Below are positions 44,848-56,221 of a DNA stretch of 64,000 nt, piece by piece. Position 1 is the stretch's first letter; every line of letters starts with the position of its first letter. The position numbers were made by a program, and so were the translations under genes. The stretch covers positions 186,001-250,000 of the forward strand of contig JAUIRK010000297.1 in assembly GCA_030549495.1 (NCBI GenBank), in the 5' to 3' direction. This stretch comes from Nectonema munidae. Its lineage: Eukaryota; Nematomorpha; Nectonematoida; Nectonematidae. The notes beneath the pieces were generated by a model that had not been told where the DNA came from, did no database searches, and saw only the letters and a list, made by a program, of their open reading frames with translations.

Positions 44848-46854
44848 TAAACCAGGAGCGGGCAACCTCCGGCCTGCGAAGGCTTAGCGTTCGGCCTGCC
44901 ACCCTTCTAGGCTTTATTATTGCAATCCGGCTCGCTAACCGGCCAGTAAATGTAGAGAAGAAATTCCAATAAATTTTAAGTTTTCAAATAAATAAATATT
45001 ATTATTGAATTACTTTACATTTCATCATCATTATTATTATTAGTAGTAGTAGTATTAGAATTACTTATGTTGCAACTTAATTTGCTAATCTTTGTTGATT
45101 TTGCTCAAGTCAAAGAAGAATGAATTTTTATGAAATTTTAATGAATTTTTATTTCAATGCATCATTATATCCTTTATTCATTGTTGATATACCTAATTTT
45201 CTTCCTTTTCTTGCGGATGAGGACTTCATCAAGGAATGCCTCCTCGCTGTAGTGGACTCGGTATGTCTAGAGCAGCGTTTCGCCTTTGAGAACGTGAGCC
45301 TTTCGTCCCGCACCGTTCGTCGCCGAATCGAGGATATGTCGGACAACGTACACGACTCACTCAAAACACGTAGCTCGAATTTCGTCGCCTTTTCTCTCGC
45401 TCTGGATGAGAGCACCGATACAAAGGACACGGCCCAGCTGTTCGTTTTCATCCGCGGCGTCACCGCTGACCTTCAAGTGTGTGAAGAATTCCTCCAGCTT
45501 GTCCCGCTGCACGACACCACCACTGGGCAAGATATCTGCGACGCTGTGCTTCCGTGTGTTGATCAGCACTCCCTAGACCTCTCCCGTCTTGTGTGTGTGA
45601 CGACTGACGGTGCCCCAGCGATGGTTGGTGAGAAGAAGGGCGCCGCTTCGCTGCTAGTGCGTCACTGTGAATTAACAAGATGCACTGCATCATCCACCAA
45701 GAGTCCCTGTGCGCTAAGTCTGCCAACCTCGTTGGTGTCATGTCTGTCGTGGTGAAGCTCGTCAACTACATCCTCTCCCGCAGCCGTAACCATCGTCAGT
45801 TCCAGGCACTGATGCACGAGGTGAACGTGCACTACAACCACCTGCTCTACTTCTGTGAGGTACGCTGGCTGAGTTGTGGGTCATGCTGTCTCGAGTGTGC
45901 GACCTACAGCAGGAGATTGCCACCTTTCTACGTCAGAAGAACCTTCCCCACGCTGATCAATTCTCTGATCCACGGTGGCTAGCTCGCCTGGCCCTGCTCA
46001 CGGATATCACGGCGCACCTGAACACCCTCAACATGAAGCTGCAAGGCAAAGACATTCTGGTGACAGACATGTACATACACGCACATCACTGCCTTCGAGG
46101 TTAAACTGCGCTTGTGGGAGGCTCAATTGGCTTCTGGTCAGTTTGTGCATTTTCCTCGCCTTCCTGCATGTGCCCCTGATGATATGGACCTGGGCACTTG
46201 CGTTAGTGTCGTCAACTCTCTACGTGAGGAATTTGCTTCCCGTTTTGCAGGAGTCAGGGTGCTGGTTGCGGACTTCAAGCTTTTCACTGCTTCCTTTGAC
46301 TTCCCCGTGGAAGACGCCCCTGCCCCCTGCAGATGGAGTTGGTGGAGCTGCAGTGCAACGATGAAATAAAGGCGAAGTTCCGCACCTCTTCTCCGTTGTC
46401 CTTCTTCCGCGACACCGTTCTCCCTTCTAATAATTTTCAAAAAGACATTGCGCATGTCCAACGCATTGTGGCCATGTTCGGCAGCACCTACTGCTGTGAA
46501 CAGCTCTTCTCAAAAATTAAGTACACGAAGTCTCACCTTCACTCCCAACTCTCGGATCGCCACCTCAATGACATTCTTCTGTTGTCTACCTCAACCATCA
46601 AACCAGACATGGAAATACTTTTTCATGGCAAACAGCACCAGTAGTCTCATTGATTTGTAGAGTGTTCAATGCCATTTTTGTACAATTTATTCATGTATTA
46701 TACTTTTTTTTCAATCAATGTATTATACAAAATCGATGATAAATTGATAAAATTGATGTAATTTTACAAGTATTCAATGTATTATACAAAATATAGTAAT
46801 TCTGAGATTTCGTTTTTCACTCCGGCCAGCGATCTCCTTCCAAAAGTCTCATCT
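44848..46854 (+). mobile_element. GTF2IRD2/ZBED-type hAT, GC-rich
   Basis: The left end (about 44852) reads CAGGAGCGGGCAACCTCCGG. The right side reaches CTCCGGCCAGCGATCTCC and TCATCTGGCC (46819-46858), typical of this hAT group, before a foldback element replaces the extreme end. The body codes for a transposase. An AGTAGTAGT simple repeat lies at 45040-45055. Confidence 0.75.
45120..46644 (+). pseudogene. hAT transposase, GTF2IRD2/ZBED5 group
   Basis: Nearly the whole catalytic part is readable in successive frames. Segments: ADEDFIKECLLAVVDSVC, SLSSRTVRRRIEDMSDNV, SLALDESTDTKDTAQLFVF (first catalytic Asp region) and TTDGAPAMVGEKKGAASLL. Then follow MHCIIHQESLCAKSANL, HYNHLLYFCEVRWLSCG, QEIATFLRQKN, FSDPRWLARLALLTDITAH and LNMKLQGKD. 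Last are FPRLPACAPDDMD and the C-terminal MFGSTYCCEQLFSKIKYTKS, ending FHGKQHQ. About four frame changes break it. The N-terminal BED finger is missing. GC content is far above the window average and the reading is otherwise clean, so the copy is younger than the other hATs here or entered with foreign codon use. Confidence 0.85.
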
Positions 46855-47342
46855 GGCCAAAACGCCCGAAACCAAAAGATGCGAAAACAAAAACGTCTAG
46901 AAATCATAACCTCACAAAACAAAAAAAGTCTTGGAAAAAGTTATACTAATTAGTCGAATTTGCAAGACTTTGAAAATTAGACTTGCAATCAAAAATCAAA
47001 GGAAAAACTACACGATTTGAATGGAATTTAAGAGATTGGAATGAATTTTTATCTATTCCAGTAAAAAGACACGCTAGATTATAGTGCATTTTTCATTTAA
47101 ATCTAAAATATGTAAAGTTTTAAACTAAAAAAGTAGAAATATAATTTTTTAAATAAAAAAATTTTGTGCTCAATTTTTCAGTTTTTTTTTTCAACAATTT
47201 TGATTCTCGAAAAAAATGTTTTTTGGGTTCAGATACTGTTAATCTAATTTTTGGACCTTTTGGTTACGGACGTTTTGGTTTTCGGACGTTTCGGTTGCGG
47301 ACGTTTTGGATTTCGGACGTTTCGGTTTCGGACGTTTTGACC
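46855..47342. mobile_element. Foldback-like element, AAAACGTCCGAAACC family
   Basis: The left end is GGCCAAAACGCCCGAAACC. The right end (47250-47342) is a tandem of TTTCGGACGTTTTGG / CGGACGTTTCGG units, closing CGGACGTTTTGACC. The right arm is the complement of the left. The centre is AT-rich. It sits where the right TIR of the GC-rich hAT should be. The terminal GGTCAAAA resembles the ends at 42321 and 17567. Confidence 0.65.
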
Positions 47343-48169
47343 AGGCACCTTTATTTATATATCGAAATAAGTTTCCCTGCTTTGGGTACGTCTATGTAAC
47401 TCATACGCTCTTTAATATGGTGATTCCAATAATTATCTATTCCAGATAAATTATAAAACTAATTAAAGTTAGCAAATTATTATATGAAAAAATGAGAGAA
47501 GGATACCTTTTCTTGTTAACGAATAAAGAAAATGAAGTTAATTGTGTACAAAATGAAAACTACGTAAAAAGCTGTGCATAATGTTAATTGGATGCTCGTA
47601 GGTGGCACACAAAACAAGGTTATCTCATTTTTATATTTCTATATACACACCAACTTACCATGTGTATAAGAAGTGAATATTGCATTTCTATATTATATTG
47701 CTCTTTTGATTACAATCCGGATTACATGATCAATATAATGTTTTTTATTTCGTTGTTCATTAGTTTTATAGACAGAACGCTGAATGTTCAGGATCTACCA
47801 TATTGGTAACTAATGATTGACCGAATATTATGTAAATGGACCAATGCGAACAGAACATTTATCGAAACAGTCGTCAACACAAGTTCGAATAACTAAAGAT
47901 TATAGTTTGAATGTCTTCAGTTAGGATTGGCAGAATGACAAATCAATAATTGAAGGATCAATAATTTCTAATAGATTTATCTTAAATTACCATTTTAACA
48001 AATTCAAGTCCATATAATCTTGTGTTTATTTTTTTCTTTTAAACATATTAAAATTATTTCTCCATAAAATGTAGCTTATTCTTTATAATGTTTTCTTTTT
48101 TAACATTTTGTTTCATTTTTTTGTGAAATTTTGGTAAAATATTTGAAAAGATAATATATAATAAACTAT
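47343..48169. other. AT-rich, nothing recognised
   Basis: No motif found. Confidence 0.4.
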
Positions 48170-48900
48170 CTGATTATCTCTCAATGATTGATTTTTTTGA
48201 AAATATCACTTTGGATTTTGCTTAAAAATCAACTGAATTCAATCTGCTTTTTCTTAGATTTTTCTCAAGCTTTTGGTCAAGTTAATCATGAAATTTTGTT
48301 ATAATGAGCTAAATAAAATAGGATCATAGGAAAAATGTTAGAAATTAAATTATTTATTATAAATATAATTAAATTAATGATCGTCATGGGCCTAGGCCCC
48401 CCTATGAAAAATGTCTTCGAAAATTACCCTTACTAATTTTGCTTTTCCCTAAAACAATACTTGTTTGTAGTTGATTACATGTTAAAAATATGAAAACATA
48501 GGTAAATTAGTGATTTTAAAAGAGACATAATACAGCTGTCGTATTCTCTGAAGACTTTTAGCAAAATTGCAAAAAATTTAAATAGATTTCGGCCCCCCTA
48601 TAAGAAATTTCTGGATCCGCCACTGGTAAGAAGTAATTTTGTTATGTCAGAAATCTGAATGTTATTGATCAAAAGTAGGTGTTTCCCAAGAGTTAAAGCT
48701 TTTGTTTTAAATTTACATTAATGATGAATATAATGGATAAACAAACACTAAAGCCAATATTCTATCATACGCAAATAACGTTACTTTCATTTTTAAGCTA
48801 ATATTCATGAAAAATGGGAGTATATAAATGCTTCTTTAAAATCTTTTGAACAACGTTATCTTTTTAACAGGAGAAAAGTGATCATATAATGTTTACAGAA
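48170..48900 (+). pseudogene. LINE RT remnant with a nested MITE
   Basis: Before 48310 the reading STEFNLLFLDFSQAFGQVN then HEILL is an RT motif-A region (normally DFSKAFDTVNH). After 48640 the reading GVSQELKLLF then IYINDEYNG and ILSYANNVTFIF corresponds to the motif GVPQGSVLGPLLF...IYIND and the active site YADD, here YANN. About 250 bp between them (roughly 48380-48626) contain GGCCCCCCTAT patches and end GGATCCGCCACTG, which looks like a hAT-type TIR. So the LINE piece was split by a MITE. Both catalytic Asp of the active site are lost. Confidence 0.6.
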
Positions 48901-48949
48901 AGGAAGCAAAATATACGTCAACTTCTGCACAATTTTCATCTTAAAACTA

Positions 48950-51250
48950 TTAAGTTATAAAATAAAATTTCCTAGACTGCAAAAATACATCCAACTTTTT
49001 CTTAAAATCATTGACTGTGAGAGAATTAACTACTTCTTCCAACAAAGAATTCCAATCATCAAAGGCTTTTTGTGTTAAGTAAGTTCGACAGTAGTTGTTT
49101 TGAAAACTTCCAGATTTAAACTTATATAAGAATGGGAACTGGAAAATTCTTGCTAAGAACTCATGTAAAACATTTTCTTTTATAATCATATTTTTCTTTA
49201 TAATGTTGAAGAGGGTGATCATTTCATTTCTTTTTATTCTGTAGTAAAGTGAAGGTAAGTTTCATAATCTCATTCTCTGTGAGTATGGAACATTTCTTAT
49301 ATCATGAAAACTTTTTGTAAAATTCTTTTTCAATTTTCTTCAAATTACTTACAAAATAACTGCCATAAATCACGTTTCCATATTCAATAATTGCACTTAA
49401 AAAGACTGAAAAAGATAGACAGCCACATCAAAATTGGATAATACAAAGGCGTTTTTCAACATATGTATCGTAGAATATTCGTTTTTCACAACAGTTAAAA
49501 CATATGTATTAAAATTATATTTGAATCGATTTCTAGGTTATTCTGTTTTTAAAATTTGGATATAATCATACTACCTAAGAAAAAGCATCGTTATTAGATT
49601 TGCCAATTTGAAGATGTTGGCACTTATTTAAATTAAAGCCTAAATCCCAATGTATAGACTATAGACCATTCATACTAGGCGTTTATTTGAACTTACATCC
49701 GAAATGTTGAATATTTTGATGTCATCTGCAAAAAATTTTACGTAAGAATTTAAATCATTTGCAACGTCGTTTATACAAAGATCCTAATACAGAACCTTGT
49801 GGTATTGCACTAACAATTACAGCATCTTTTAGCCAAAATAGAAGGTTTCCAACAGTTCCAATACATTTATGATAGGTCTTTTATGAGGAACCCTAGCGTA
49901 GGCTCTTTGTAAGTCTAAGAATAGAAGGTTTCCAATAGTTCCAATACTTTTATTTAATGATAGGTTACTTCATTATGAGGAAATTCTATTATGTTATAGG
50001 CATCGATTTTTTTGTAAGGAAACCTGTTGAAGTAGTAGAGTAGATTAGATGCTGGAGTTCGTAACTAGGTCTTAGGTTCAATTCGCATAGAGCCCTTTCC
50101 TCATAGTTCGATAAAGCGGTTCAATTATGCCTTAGAGACTGTCGACACCCCGGGGTACCTTTACCTTTGGGAAGGAAACCATGTTGATCGGCTGATATGA
50201 GTTTGTTAATTACAAGATGATTAAAAAATTTAAAACGTTGAACACTGCAGAATTGACGGAAATAGATCTGTATTTTGATAGCAGTTTTTTGTCTCCTTTT
50301 TAATAAACTGGAGTTATACAGCTCATTTTCCAATCATCAAGAAGTTTACATTCTTTCAATGATTTATTAAACAAAGTTGTCAAAGATTTTTTGGGAACCT
50401 TTGCCAATTTTTTAAGAAATAAAGGAGAAATCTCATCGAGTCCAGTAGATTTGGATGTGCCTAACTTGACAAGCTTTTCATAGAACTTTATCATCTGTAA
50501 TGACTATACTCCTTCTAATAATAATTCATGGCAATTTAATCTTTTCAAATGTTTATTTGGTATCTTATTTTCTACTTTAAAAATCAATGCAAAATAATGA
50601 TTAAAGGCTTGAGGTGGAAACTTTTTTTTAATAATATTTCCATCTTCTCTGATAATAATTGTTTCAAAACCTAATGATCCTTTTTATTGATATAATTCAA
50701 GGTACTTTGGGATTAGTTTTATAATTTTTTTATATATCCAATTCATATATTTTATTCTGAGTTCTCGGGGGAGTTTTCTTATCGGATTAGATACTTTATT
50801 ACTCTCTTCTTGATATAATTTTTTCCCAAACTTTTGAATGCAGTTACAATGGTACCCTTTTTTCTTAATAATGTGATGGATTTTGGTTCATATATGCTTT
50901 AGCCCGAGTCTTAAAATAGGATAACTGAACATACGTATTTATTTGCTCTTTGATAACTTCATTGAATTTAAAGTAAAACTCTCAAAATTTGCACTTCCAA
51001 GTCCTCCCAATTTATGTCTTGTAGATTTTTCTATTGATATATAATTGGCCGCATTGTACTTATACTTCAAAACTTTCTGCTTCTTCATATTTTTAATATT
51101 TATGCTGAAACTTATGGAGTAGTGATCACTCTTGTACCAATTGTGTAATAAAATTAGATCATGAATAAGATATTCATGGTTGGTGATCATTAAGTCAAGT
51201 AAGGTTTCTTTAACACTTGAAAAAATCCTTGTATTACTTTCAATAAGTTA
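48950..51250 (-). pseudogene. Jockey/CR1-like LINE, minus strand
   Basis: Order on the minus strand: endonuclease end LLHNWYKSDHYSISFSI (about 51130), then RT entry TGLDEISPLFLKKLAKVP and TTLFNKSLKECKLLDDWK (50300-50460), ISVNSAVFNVLNF, AIPQGSVLGSL (about 49790), and FADDIKIFNIS (about 49710-49745) with the catalytic pair intact. The tail is NYCRTYLTQKAFDDWNSL and FKKKLDVFLQSRKFYFIT (48950-49150). Numerous frame changes are present. A SINE is inserted at 50027-50168. A short duplicated word GGTTTCCAACAGTTCCAATA (49845 and 49927) marks a local tandem duplication. Confidence 0.75.
50027..50168 (+). mobile_element. tRNA-like SINE, copy 4
   Basis: A diverged copy: TAGATTAGATGCTGGAG, TTAGGTTCAATTCGC (B box region), TCATAGTTCGATAAAGCGG, and GGGGTACCTTTACC at the end. 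It is inserted in the minus-strand LINE. Confidence 0.6.
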
Positions 51251-51324
51251 CTTCAAAAAGTTTTCATCTATGAAGTCAAAAAAATGTTTCACAGGAAACA
51301 CCACCTGCCATCTGAGCTCTAATC

Positions 51325-51345
51325 AGGGGAGCACATCCTAAAAAT
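51325..51345. repeat. Solo TIR-like end, AGGGGAGCACATCC
   Basis: CAGGGGAGCACATCC differs by one base from the TIR of the composite hAT at 15097 (CAGGGGCGCACATCC). It may be the end of a deleted or related element. The partner end was not found. Confidence 0.45.
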
Positions 51346-51514
51346 TTTTGGGGGTGAACTTTTTTTTTTATAATTTTCAAAATTTATTATAAAAGAATTT
51401 TTGTCCATTGAACGCACCACCATTATTACCCGAAATTATACTTGCACTGTGAGCTCTCAATCCCTTTAGAACTGCATAGATTTTATGAATAGTAATTCTG
51501 ATTGCATCAACCTT

Positions 51515-53230
51515 CTAGCTCAGTAGTTTTTAAACTGGAGTCCGCTGTGCCACGAAGAAGTTCCGTGGGGATCGAGAATGAGACACAGAGAGAATCGTTT
51601 TTCGCAAAATATTGCACCCATATTGGGTCATTTGCCATTTTTTCCTATAAATCACATTTATTTTTTTCTTTTATTGCTTTTCAGGCCTAATTTGTAAATA
51701 TGCATTTTTCTTAATAACTAAAAAATGAGATATAAGTACTCACACTTTAAATTTCGTTTTACTGCCTTAAAGTCTGGTGGGGAAGAGGAGCATAAGTGTC
51801 CTTTGTGTTCTGAAGTGTTAGCATCCATTTTTTTAAAGCCCGTCAAGTGAAGCTTGCGCTGCGCTAGTAAAGCACTTGAATTAGGTAAATAAAACTTTTG
51901 GCTGAACGATTGCACAAATTCATGCTTGATAAATAACATAGGAATGTTTTTGCAAAATATTAATTATGGTTTGAAAAGTTTCAAAAAATATCTGTTGTCA
52001 AAAATCCCACAACATAGCAAACAGTTGATATTACCTTGCTGTAGAGAAATATTGAATGTGCTAAAAAGTTCTAAACTTGTAAAGTTAACGCATATCTTCC
52101 TGTCAGACGATACGGTTAGAAGGCTAATAAGAAAGATGACTGATGACATGTCAGATGTGGTTTTATTGATTCGGAATTCGATTTTCAACTTATCTCAGCA
52201 AACTTATCTCAGCTCTGCGTTTACCTACAATATGAATATGACAAGAAACTGTTATAGAATTTTTTATTTTGCGAAACTCAGCAATAGAACATCTGTAAGA
52301 GAAACATTTGAAAAAGTGATAAAATTTTTTACAGCACATGTTATTATATCGGAAACTGGCAAAGCAAAAATCTCCTAATGTAATTGGTACCCAGTTCGCC
52401 GAGCCATAAAACCATACCAAATGAGTTGAAAAATGTTTTCAATTAAGTGATTAAACTTTTTTGTTTTCAGATTTCAATAACTATTTCTGCACTCAAACGT
52501 AAAGTGGCTTTTCAAAGGAAAATTTTTCCAAGCTATACTCTGGAAAGAAATCCAACAATTTCTAGAAAGCAAACTAGACGACATGCATGTATAAATTTCA
52601 GATGTCCGTGTTCATATATTTCTATCATTTTTACTGAATATATATGAATCCCTTTAACCTTTCGCTGCAAGGAAAAGAGATCAGAGTACTCCAATGTAAT
52701 AAAAATATGACAGCTTTCGAAATGAAGCTGGAATAATTACATTCTTGACAAGAAAAATTTTACTTAATTTTGGATCATATTTGTGGATGAAAATAAGATT
52801 TTCATTAATAAAAATGTCCTGGAGGCCATAAAACCGTGTAGCATGTCAAGAAATTTATTAATCTAAAAAAATTTGAAAAATACGGTCAATTTATCAAAAA
52901 CCCATTTATAATCTCGATTAGTAAATCTAGCCTCACAAGGCTTCTTAATTAAAGAACAGTTTATTGATTCGATTAATGATTGAGGCGGTGCAAAACATAT
53001 TTTTCTGAAATATTTCATAGCGATTTTTCGATTAAAATGGAGAATCCTATGCATGCAAAGATCGCTTTGAAAGCTCTGATTCGATTACCCACTTTATATG
53101 AGTGTGAGCAAACGTTATCCATGCTACTTGCCATTGAAACCAAATCCCGAAATAGATTGGAAGAGAGTAATGATATGAGAGATGCATTGGCAAAAACAGA
53201 ACCAAATTTAGACAAACTGGTTTAGACAAA
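51515..53230 (+). pseudogene. ZBED5/SCAND3-type hAT, decayed
   Basis: Starts with a hAT-like end (CTCAGTAGTTTTTAAACTGG, 51519). At 51720-51845 the finger region reads KYSHFKFRFTALKSGG then EEHKCPLCSEVLAS and LKPVK, as in ZBED5/SCAND3. Next come HIFLSDDTVRRLIRKMTDD (about 52090-52150) and then weakly readable core. The C-terminus is TLYECEQTLSMLLAIETKS then RNRLEESNDMRDALAKTEP (53090-53210). Many frame changes and stops; inactive. It differs in sequence from the hATs at 24 and 45 kb. Confidence 0.8.
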
Positions 53231-54530
53231 GCAGATGCCATCCATCCCATTGAGATTTGGATTGTTCAGACAATTTTTGAATAAACAATTGTGTTCATTT
53301 TTTAGCACAGTAGTTTATATGTTGATTTATTTTTTTTAAATAAGACCCCAAGCTATTAAAATATTATAGTTAGACCGCTACGCTGAAAATTTTTAGAAAG
53401 TTTTTGAACAATTTTCAAGCTCAACAAAGGAACAAAATCATTCATATATGATAGATCACTTCTCATCACATGTAATTAAGACGTTATCATTACTTATTGA
53501 TATTTACCAGTTATTGAAACGGATGGTCACAGTCTCTATCTGTATGGTTTATTAGATATGTTTTACTCTAACCAAGTTAAATTTTATACCATGACTTAAA
53601 ATGATCTCTTTTGTAAATCTTTAGGGAGCTGAATTTTTGGTTAAACCAATCGAAGGTTAAACATGTCTGTCTTCTAAAGACCATATGGAAAGGGTTGTAA
53701 CTCAAAATTAATATATGTGATAATATTTCATATTAATACACAAATGCTCTATATTTTGTAGTATGTTAGAAGGAAGCTGATGAATTTCCAAATTACTTTT
53801 GATATAACAAATTATACCTCTCTTCCATCTATGATTTAAATCAGTATCATCATTCCGAATTAGAATATCCATCGATTGAAAAACTTTTTCAAGGTCAACT
53901 ACTTTAAAGGAAACTTTTTGGTAAAAACTCAGTAATAAGTACCAAACCATATGAGTATAGGTGAGTCATTGCTTTTAACTCCTCCATTTTTTGAGTAGTT
54001 GGTTCGCATTAGTGTTAAAAATTTTCAAATAACTTTTTTTGGGTGTACCAATATATATTGGATGTAGTCCAAAAGTCTTAACTAAACTTTTATTGGAAAA
54101 GATTTTATCAAGATAGTCATCCCAATAACAGGGTCACTCCTAACTACATGATATCTAGTTATATTTCCATCATTTTCAACTTCATCACATTTATTTTCAT
54201 CATTTTTAATTTTTGCCAACTGGGGTAATTCATTTATCTTGACTGTCTCCTCGTGATTCAGGTTGTTTGAAACAAAAATCCTTTTATAATGCAGAGGAGC
54301 AATTTTTAGAAGAAGTAAAACAATTGAAACTCATTTCTTATATTCTAAACTTTCATAAATTATACGTAAGGGTCTTCTTGATTTCACTTTTGAGTCAGAG
54401 ATTTTACCAAGCCTTCTTATTCATACTTTGTATGCTACTAAAGTCAACAAGTTTCAACAGTAAGATATTTAGGCGTCAATATCAAAGAGAATTTTTCTTT
54501 CTGTCATCATATTAATAACATATGCACCAA
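53231..54530 (-). pseudogene. LINE endonuclease remnant
   Basis: On the minus strand near 53950-53710 the reading includes WKRGIICYIKSNLEIHQLP and NILQNIEHLCINMK. This resembles the GGVLIYVRSDI...IE.L.IEI part of APE-type LINE endonucleases. The rest of the region is AT-rich and weakly coding. Recognition is tentative. Confidence 0.4.
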
Positions 54531-55260
54531 AGTTATGAAAGAAGAAGAAGCCTTTATTATTATACAAATGTAAATAAAAAGGGAAAACAACTTCAAAAAG
54601 AATAAAACATACTTCGAAACAATAAAAATCAAATGGCACACATGAGAATACAAAGCATATATTTGTATAAATAGTTGGGAAAAAGTTCCTAGGAACCGCT
54701 TAAATCACAACCATCTAGTACATTTCAAAAAAAGGTAGATACACAATATAAATTTTTAAACATTCGAAATTTAGTAAAGAGATAGGCAATACATGCATAA
54801 TCAAATAACTAGATGTATTCACTAATAAAAGCAAGAATAACATTTTTAATAGATACGTAAAGCAAATAGTCATTCACAGCTAATAAAAAGATGCAAAATA
54901 TATGCATTCATGAATACGAGCAAAAATAACAATTATGAGTATTACATTTCATATTATATTCATTTAGAAAGAATTCTATTAATTTAATTTTAACTATAGG
55001 CAAAGAATCTTTACGATCAAAAATTTTTGCAAGTACTATATTCCATAATTTACAAGCTTTGAATCTCAAGCAAAAATACAAATGAACAACTATTTCTAAG
55101 AGAGTATGATACAGCATTAGACTTATAAGTAAACCAATCACAAAAAATATCAGGTAAAAGATTATTAAAATATTTACATATAAATAGTGAAACTCTATGT
55201 TTATAAAGATCATTCAATTTCAGTAATTTTGCATAATAAAAGAGAATTGATGAATGAAAG
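54531..55260 (-). pseudogene. LINE C-terminal tail (continues 56222-59000)
   Basis: Minus-strand remnants include LNDLYKHRVSLFICKYFNN and SYSLRNS-type tail order. It is the 3' part of the LINE whose RT is at 56.2-57 kb, separated from it by the C-tract element. Confidence 0.5.
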
Positions 55261-55290
55261 AAATAAGGTTTATTAAAAATAATTCACATA

Positions 55291-56093
55291 GGTGTCATAC
55301 ACATATGACATCCCTATAAAAAATTGAAATTTGCCTCCCCCCTTGTCTGAGTACATCTAAAAATCAATACCCCCCCCCCCCCCCCTCCCCCAGTCGGACG
55401 TCCTTTTTAGCTTTACCCACCCCCCCCCCCCCAGTCGGACGTCCTTTTTAGCTTTACCCCCCCCCCCCCCCGTCGGACGTCCTTTTTAGCTTTACCCCCC
55501 CCCCCCCCCAGTCGGACGTCCTTTTTAGCTTTACCCCCCCCCCCATCTGACCCTTCGTATTAATGATAATCTCTTTTTCTTATATTTAGGTATGAAAAAA
55601 AGGAGACTTAATTTTTTTATTTAATATTCATCGTCATCTTTAGCTTCTATAAAAGAACTGTTCATAAGCAAATCAAAAATGCTAAAAATTGGCCAATCAT
55701 CTTCTTCATCGCCTACACTATCTGGAATTTTTTCATCTTCTTTTTTTAAGAAGATAAATTATAAAGGAAAGTTTTATAAACTATGAAGCTAAGCCATACA
55801 TCATAAAAAAAAATTGGAAAAAAACAGGAGTTTTTTTAATATAAAAATTTTTTTTTATCGAATATTGATAAAAAAAACGCTAAAAAATCTCTTGAAAAAA
55901 TTGTAAAAATTTCTATCATCATATCCTGAAAAATATAAAATATCATATCCTGAAAAACACATATTCATATGGAAATATCAAAAAAGACGAATTTAGGATA
56001 ATAACTCCCCCCCCCCCCATCACGAAGAATCTAAAATTTATGTGACCTCCCCTCCCCCCCCCCCTTTTGGGACGTCATATATGTATGACCCCA
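55291..56093. mobile_element. TIR element with C-tract minisatellite
   Basis: The left end is GGTGTCATACACATATGAC and the right end (complement) is GGGGTCATACATATATGAC: 23-bp inverted repeats with about four mismatches. Inside (55370-55550), a roughly 50-bp unit AGTCGGACGTCCTTTTTAGC plus TTTACC and a C-run is repeated four times. A further two C-runs occur at 56010 and 56050. It splits the minus-strand LINE. Superfamily unknown. Confidence 0.65.
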
Positions 56094-56221
56094 TAGCTTT
56101 TTTTTTGAGTAATGTAAACAATATCATTATTACATAATGATGTATTTTCAGTACATAGCCTTGCATTTATAAAGATTTATTTCCATAGAATTGTGATGTA
56201 GCTATTTGAGGTTTGAATTAA

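Noticed and set aside
45149-45765. Minus-strand open frames opposite the GC-rich hAT
   Set aside because: Shadows of the transposase, open because of high GC; the plus strand carries the recognised motifs.
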